Below are positions 59,707 through 64,000 of a DNA stretch of 64,000 bases, piece by piece. Location: the NCBI RefSeq assembly GCF_021497965.1, contig NZ_CP046525.1:372001-436000 (forward strand). The letters run 5' to 3'. The translations under genes were made by a program, and so were the position numbers. Below the pieces are notes generated by a model. It saw only the letters and a list, made by a program, of their open reading frames with translations. It did no database searches and had not been told where the DNA came from. The DNA is from Streptococcus infantis. Its GTDB lineage: Bacteria > Bacillota > Bacilli > Lactobacillales > Streptococcaceae. Numbering within the stretch: the first letter of the stretch is position 1; every line of letters begins with the position of its first letter.

Positions 59707-60312
59707 ATGAAATTTCTTGAGTTAAATAAAAAACGTCATGCGACTAAGCATTTTATTGATAAACCTGTCGATCCGAAGGATGTTCGTACAGCTATTGAAA
59801 TCGCAACCTTGGCACCAAGTGCCCACAACAGCCAGCCTTGGAAATTCGTCGTGGTTCGTAAGAAAAATGCTGAATTAGCAAAATTGGCTTACGGTGCAAA
59901 CTATGAGCAAGTAGCATCTGCACCTGTAACGATTGCCTTGTTTACAGATACAGACTTAGCCAAACGCGCCCGCAAGATTGCCCGTACTGGTGGTGCCAAT
60001 AATTTCTCAGAAGAGCAACTTCAGTACTTCTTGAAAAATCTTCCAGCTGAGTTTGAGCGTTACAGCGATCAACAAGTTAGTGACTACTTGGCTCTTAATG
60101 CAGGACTAGTAGCTATGAACTTGGTCCTTGCACTGACTGACCAGGGAATTGGTTCAAACATTATCCTTGGTTTTGACAAATCAAAAGCCAATGAAGTCTT
60201 GGAAATCGAAGAACGTTTCCGTCCAGAACTTTTGATCACAGTGGGTTACACAGACGAGAAGTTAGAACCAAGCTACCGCTTGCCAGTAGATGAAATTATC
60301 GAGAAAAGATAG
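59707..60312 (+). CDS. Nitroreductase-family protein
   Basis: The 201-residue FMN-dependent protein shows the family signature LNKKRHATKHF at the start and LAPSAHNSQPWKFVVV near residue 36, then the dimer and FMN contacts (GIGSNIILGFD near 155). It probably reduces nitro or quinone compounds with NAD(P)H. The start at 59707 follows AAAGGAAC; two earlier codons with TTG are less likely. It is 12 bases before pepV and probably cotranscribed. Confidence 0.85.
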   Translation: MKFLELNKKRHATKHFIDKPVDPKDVRTAIEIATLAPSAHNSQPWKFVVVRKKNAELAKLAYGANYEQVASAPVTIALFTDTDLAKRARKIARTGGANNFSEEQLQYFLKNLPAEFERYSDQQVSDYLALNAGLVAMNLVLALTDQGIGSNIILGFDKSKANEVLEIEERFRPELLITVGYTDEKLEPSYRLPVDEIIEKR

Positions 60313-60324
60313 AAAGAAGAAAAA

Positions 60325-61725
60325 ATGACAGCAATTGATTTTACAGCAGAAGTAGAAAAACGCAAAGAAGACCTCTTGGCTGACTTGTTTAGCCTTTTAG
60401 AAATCAACTCAGAACGTGATGATAGCAAGGCAGACGCTCAGCATCCATTTGGACCTGGGCCAGTAAAAGCCTTGGAGAAATTCCTTGAAATCGCAGACCG
60501 TGACGGATACCCAACAAAAAATGTCGACAACTATGCCGGACATTTCGAGTTTGGTGAAGGAGAAGAAGTTCTCGGAATCTTTGCCCACATGGACGTAGTG
60601 CCAGCAGGTAGTGGTTGGGACACTGACCCTTACACTCCAACTATCAAAGATGGTCGTCTTTATGCGCGTGGTGCTTCTGATGACAAGGGGCCAACTACAG
60701 CATGTTACTATGGTTTGAAAATCATCAAAGAATTGGAACTTCCAACTTCTAAGAAAGTTCGTTTCATCGTCGGAACTGACGAAGAGTCAGGTTGGGCAGA
60801 TATGGACTACTACTTTGAGCATGTAGGACTTGCAAAACCAGACTTTGGCTTCTCTCCAGATGCTGAATTCCCTATCATCAATGGTGAAAAAGGAAACATC
60901 ACAGAATACCTCCACTTTGCTGGTGAAAATACTGGTGCAGCTCGTCTTCATAGCTTCACAGGTGGTTTACGCGAAAACATGGTACCTGAATCAGCAACTG
61001 CAGTCGTTTCAGGGGACTTAGCTGACTTGCAAGGGAAACTAGACGCTTTCGTTGCAGAGCACAAACTCAGAGGAGAAATCCAAGAAGAGAACGGTCAGTA
61101 CAAGGTGACTGTAATTGGTAAATCAGCCCACGGTGCTATGCCTGCTTCAGGTGTCAATGGTGCGACTTACCTTGCCCTCTTCCTTAGCCAATTTGCTTTT
61201 GAAGGACCTGCAAAAGACTACCTTGACATTGCTGGTAAGATTCTCTTGAATGACCACGAAGGCAAGAACTTGAAAGTAGCTCATGTGGATGAAAAGATGG
61301 GTGCTCTTTCTATGAATGCTGGTGTCTTCCGCTTCGACGAAGCAAGTGCTGACAACACTATTGCCCTTAACTTCCGTTATCCAAAAGGAACAAGCCCAGA
61401 GCAAATCAAGTCAGTTCTTGAAACCTTGCCTGTTGCTTCAGTTAGCCTTTCTGAGCATGGTCACACTCCTCACTATGTGCCAATGGAAGATCCACTTGTT
61501 CAAACCTTGTTGAATGTTTACGAAAAACAAACAGGTCTTCAAGGTCACGAACAAGTCATCGGTGGAGGAACATTTGGACGTCTATTAGAGCGTGGTGTAG
61601 CCTACGGTGCTATGTTCCCAGATTCTATCGATACTATGCACCAGGCCAATGAATTTATCGCCTTGGATGATCTCTTCCGTGCAGCAGCCATCTACGCTGA
61701 AGCTATCTATGAATTGATCAAATAA
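60325..61725 (+). CDS. pepV: Dipeptidase PepV (M20 family)
   Basis: This cytosolic zinc dipeptidase releases amino acids from dipeptides taken up by the cell. The 466-residue protein has the M20 zinc site: GIFAHMDVVPAGSGWDTDP near residue 88, ARGASDDKGP near 115 and the catalytic DEESGW near 153, then the lid domain and HGAMPASGVNGA near 270. The length and the lid insertion fit PepV. It lies 12 bases after the nitroreductase gene. Confidence 0.92.
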   Translation: MTAIDFTAEVEKRKEDLLADLFSLLEINSERDDSKADAQHPFGPGPVKALEKFLEIADRDGYPTKNVDNYAGHFEFGEGEEVLGIFAHMDVVPAGSGWDTDPYTPTIKDGRLYARGASDDKGPTTACYYGLKIIKELELPTSKKVRFIVGTDEESGWADMDYYFEHVGLAKPDFGFSPDAEFPIINGEKGNITEYLHFAGENTGAARLHSFTGGLRENMVPESATAVVSGDLADLQGKLDAFVAEHKLRGEIQEENGQYKVTVIGKSAHGAMPASGVNGATYLALFLSQFAFEGPAKDYLDIAGKILLNDHEGKNLKVAHVDEKMGALSMNAGVFRFDEASADNTIALNFRYPKGTSPEQIKSVLETLPVASVSLSEHGHTPHYVPMEDPLVQTLLNVYEKQTGLQGHEQVIGGGTFGRLLERGVAYGAMFPDSIDTMHQANEFIALDDLFRAAAIYAEAIYELIK

Positions 61726-61732
61726 TGATTTA

Positions 61733-61765
61733 GAAGTCTGAGATTCTATACTTAGACTTCTTTTT
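61733..61765 (+). terminator. Terminator of nitroreductase-pepV
   Basis: GAAGTCTGAG pairs with CTTAGACTTC (one G-U pair) around 8 bases and is followed by TTTTT. Confidence 0.8.
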
Positions 61766-61778
61766 GGAGGGAAAGTAG

Positions 61779-62369
61779 ATGTCTCAAATCGAAAACATCA
61801 AGCAAGCCATTATGGCGGATCCACAGAATACTGGCTATACCGAGCGAGGAATCCAACCTCTCTTTGCGGCCCCAAAGACTGCTCGAATCAATATCATTGG
61901 GCAGGCACCTGGTCTCAAAACCCAAGAAGCGGGTCTTTACTGGAAGGATAAAAGTGGCGATCGCTTGCGAGAGTGGCTAGGTGTGGATGAAGATACGTTT
62001 TATAATTCAGGTTACTTTGCAGTCATGCCTATGGATTTCTACTTTCCAGGACACGGGAAATCGGGTGACCTACCACCTCGTCCAGGTTTTGCAGAAAAAT
62101 GGCACCCAAAACTTTTGAAGGAGTTGCCAGATATTCAATTAACCCTCTTGATTGGCCAGTATGCTCAAGCATATTATCTGCATGAAAAGGTCAGTGGTAA
62201 GGTAACGGATCGTGTGCATCGCTTTAAGGATTATTTGCCTGATTATTTCCCTTTGGTGCATCCGTCACCACGCAACCAAATCTGGATGAAAAAAAATCCT
62301 TGGTTTGAAGAAGAAGTGGTTCCTGATTTGAAAGATAGAATCCAAAAGATTCTTGGAGAAACAAAATGA
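61779..62369 (+). CDS. Uracil-DNA glycosylase superfamily protein
   Basis: The 196-residue protein has the UDG-fold marks IIGQAPGLKTQEAG near residue 38 and the C-terminal HPSPRNQ near 165, where family members contact uracil and DNA. The GQAPG motif is that of family 4/5-like or unclassified members rather than Ung. Enzyme activity is not proven from sequence. The RBS GGAGGGAAAG is strong. It overlaps the rhodanese gene by 4 bases. Confidence 0.75.
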   Translation: MSQIENIKQAIMADPQNTGYTERGIQPLFAAPKTARINIIGQAPGLKTQEAGLYWKDKSGDRLREWLGVDEDTFYNSGYFAVMPMDFYFPGHGKSGDLPPRPGFAEKWHPKLLKELPDIQLTLLIGQYAQAYYLHEKVSGKVTDRVHRFKDYLPDYFPLVHPSPRNQIWMKKNPWFEEEVVPDLKDRIQKILGETK

Positions 62370-62647
62370 AAGACATTACTATTAACGATTTTTATCAACT
62401 TTACCAGAATAGCCCACTTTCTGTGCTGGATGTCAGAGAAGTAGAGGAATTTGAAGCTCTTCATTTAGAAGGTGCTCGTAATTTCCCTCTCAGTCAACTG
62501 GCTGATACTTATAAACAACTGGACAAAGACCAGCTTTATTACGTGATTTGTAAATCAGGAATGCGTTCAGCACGCGCTTGTCAATTTTTGGCAGAACAAG
62601 GCTATGAGGTTACAAATGTCCAAGGTGGCATGGATGCCTTAGAATAA
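62366..62647 (+). CDS. Rhodanese-domain protein
   Basis: The 93-residue single-domain protein has the rhodanese fold with the active-site loop VICKSGMRSARA, Cys near residue 65, and the start VLDVREVEEFEALHLEGARNFPLS. It transfers a sulfur or acts as a phosphatase-like regulator; the substrate is unknown. It overlaps the UDG-like gene by 4 bases (ATGA), so the two are coupled. Confidence 0.88.
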   Translation: MKDITINDFYQLYQNSPLSVLDVREVEEFEALHLEGARNFPLSQLADTYKQLDKDQLYYVICKSGMRSARACQFLAEQGYEVTNVQGGMDALE

Positions 62648-62654
62648 GAAAAAC

Positions 62655-62699
62655 TCCCTTTGAGACTGGAATAGAAAAGGTCTCGAAGGGAATTATTTT
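62655..62699 (+). terminator. Terminator of the UDG-rhodanese pair
   Basis: TCCCTTTGAGAC pairs with GTCTCGAAGGGA around about 14 bases with one imperfect pair and is followed by ATTATTTTG. Confidence 0.75.
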
Positions 62700-62704
62700 G
62701 CTCT

Positions 62705-62719
62705 AAAATTCCGAAAATT
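62705..62719 (+). promoter_or_regulatory. CodY-like box upstream of brnQ
   Basis: AAAATTCCGAAAATT has three mismatches to the CodY consensus, but it shares its left half and the GAAAATT right half with the boxes before ilvB and aliA. The -10 candidate is TGTTATACT at 62769-62777. Confidence 0.55.
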
Positions 62720-62809
62720 GAAAACATTTTAGAATTATTTCGAGATAGCCTTTTCATGCCTTTAAACATGTTATACTAAGAAAGTATTTTAATTTTATAA
62801 GGAGAGTTT

Positions 62810-64000
62810 ATGGCTAAAAAAGGTGCTTTAACAGGATTACTTCTGTTTGGAATATTTTTTGGAGCAGGTAACTTGATTTTCCCTCCAACTCTAGGCGCAC
62901 AGTCTGGAGAAAACTTCCTTCCTGCCATTGCAGGATTTGTATTTTCAGGTGTTGGGATTGCCGTCCTAACCTTAATTATCGGGACCCTTAATCCTAAGGG
63001 ATATATCTATGAGATTTCTAAGAAAATTTCACCCTGGTTTGCGACGATTTATCTTGCAGCCTTGTACTTGTCGATTGGTCCATTTTTTGCCATTCCGCGT
63101 ACAGCAACAACATCGTTTGAAGTAGGGATTAGTCCCCTCCTAGCAGAAGCAGATAAGGGTTTAGGTTTAATTGCCTTTACCATTCTCTACTTTGTTGCAG
63201 CCTATTTAATCGCCCTTAATCCTTCAAAGATTTTGGATCGTATTGGGCGAATCTTGACTCCAGTATTTGCGATTTTGATTGTTGTTCTGGTTATCCTTGG
63301 GGCCTTTAAATATGGTGGGAACGCACCGCAAGCAGCATCAGGTGCCTATCAAACTTCGGCCTTTGGTGCAGGCTTCCTTGAGGGATACAATACACTTGAT
63401 GCGCTTGCTTCTGTTGCCTTTAGTGTTATCGCTGTTCAAACCTTGAAACAGCTTGGATTTTCAAGTAAGAAAGAATACATTTCAACTATTTGGGTCGTTG
63501 GAATCGTTGTGACTCTTGGATTTAGTGCTCTCTATATCGGGTTAGGATTCTTAGGCAATCATTTCCCAGTAACTGCTGAAGCAATGCAAGGAGGAACTCC
63601 AGGAGTTTATATCTTGTCACAAGCAACACAAGAAATATTTGGTTCGATAGCGCAATTTTTCCTTGCAGTCATGGTAACTGTGACTTGTTTCACAACGACT
63701 GTAGGCTTGATTGTATCAACAGCTGAATTCTTCAACGACCGCTTCCCACAAATCAGCTACAAGGTTTATGCGACTGTCTTTACCTTGATTGGTTTTGCTA
63801 TCGCAAACCTTGGATTGAGTGCTATTATCAAATACTCAGTTCCAGTGCTAGTTGTCTTGTATCCAATCACGATTGCTATTGTCATGATTGTGATTGTTAA
63901 CAAATTTATCGCCCTTTCTAAACCAGGTATGCAGTTGACTGTTGGACTTGTCACTGCCATTGCTATTGCCAGTGTTTTAGGATCTACATTTAAGATTGAC
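62810..64000 (+). CDS. brnQ: Branched-chain amino acid transport carrier BrnQ, N-terminal part
   Basis: The frame is open from an ATG after AAGGAG (62800) to the window end, giving 397 codons without a stop; the gene continues beyond the window. The protein is a polytopic LIVCS-family sodium-coupled carrier for leucine, isoleucine and valine. It starts MAKKGALTGLLLFGIFFGAGNLIFPP, the family's first helix, and contains SIGPFFAIPRTATTSFEVG near residue 87. A CodY-like box lies upstream, as expected for branched-chain amino acid uptake. Confidence 0.93.
   Translation, partial: MAKKGALTGLLLFGIFFGAGNLIFPPTLGAQSGENFLPAIAGFVFSGVGIAVLTLIIGTLNPKGYIYEISKKISPWFATIYLAALYLSIGPFFAIPRTATTSFEVGISPLLAEADKGLGLIAFTILYFVAAYLIALNPSKILDRIGRILTPVFAILIVVLVILGAFKYGGNAPQAASGAYQTSAFGAGFLEGYNTLDALASVAFSVIAVQTLKQLGFSSKKEYISTIWVVGIVVTLGFSALYIGLGFLGNHFPVTAEAMQGGTPGVYILSQATQEIFGSIAQFFLAVMVTVTCFTTTVGLIVSTAEFFNDRFPQISYKVYATVFTLIGFAIANLGLSAIIKYSVPVLVVLYPITIAIVMIVIVNKFIALSKPGMQLTVGLVTAIAIASVLGSTFKID

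Overview
The window is low-GC Gram-positive DNA that reads throughout as a mitis-group Streptococcus chromosome (the S. mitis / oralis / infantis / pneumoniae cluster). The evidence is a set of lineage-typical genes: RitR with Asn53 and Cys128, the divisome factor MapZ, GpsB next to a B-type RNase P RNA, AliA-PBP1a-RecU, ClpL-LuxS, the mevalonate cluster with type 2 Fni, and a three-gene Lia-type system. I see no BOX or RUP element, insertion sequence, prophage, CRISPR array or tRNA. This is core chromosome, not a genomic island. Species-level assignment is not possible by eye.

Layout. 1-4.5 kb: two tandem TIGR02206-type membrane proteins (the first cut by the window edge), prfC, a hairpin-rich 3' region, a CPBP protease and a small membrane protein. 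4.6-7.4 kb: the trkA-trkH potassium uptake operon on the minus strand. 7.4-10.5 kb: trmL behind a structured leader that resembles the 23S-methyl motif, then an FMN riboswitch and ribU, a PAP2 phosphatase, a ParB-like small protein and a decayed short ORF. 10.6-12 kb: rplK-rplA, with an L1-binding-site look-alike before each gene. 12-16.8 kb: ilvB-ilvN-ilvC-ilvA behind a CodY box. 16.8-18.1 kb: an SPFH protein and a 71-residue helix-turn-helix protein. 18.1-24.5 kb: a fused glutamine-type ABC transporter (minus), divergent DUF2207 protein, uppP and dinB. 24.5-30.1 kb: pflB, clpL with CtsR sites, and luxS. 30.2-35.1 kb: aliA, pbp1a and recU. 35.1-41.4 kb: a YpsA-like protein, gpsB, rnpB, rlmL, mapZ, gnd and ritR. 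41.5-47.8 kb: mvk-mvaD-pmk-fni and liaF-liaS-liaR. 47.9-56.6 kb: tig, recD2, lepB, rnhC, zapA, cvpA and mutS2. 56.7-64 kb: a TDT-family transporter, a phosphoesterase, an amino-acid binding lipoprotein, a nitroreductase, pepV, a uracil-DNA-glycosylase-fold protein, a rhodanese and a partial brnQ.

How the genes fit together. Branched-chain amino acid and peptide acquisition recur: ilvBNCA, aliA and brnQ each carry a CodY-like box of the same shape, which suggests one regulon. The cell envelope is the second theme: PBP1a, MapZ, GpsB, UppP, mevalonate-derived isoprenoids and LiaFSR. Stress response is seen in clpL under CtsR-type control, and fermentation in pflB with a cre-like site.

Gene-free stretches over 300 bases are all explained by RNA or regulatory signals: 7409-7821 (promoter plus leader RNA), 8326-8742 (terminator plus FMN riboswitch), 10394-10735 (decayed ORF, terminator, promoter, L1 site), 27027-27427 (terminator, CtsR region, 30-codon ORF) and 36065-36546 (rnpB). 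The most notable negative observation is that luxS is followed directly by aliA. The dexB-capsule locus that separates them in pneumococcus is absent here. I found no convincing wholly new multi-gene system. The best leads are RNA and regulatory elements.
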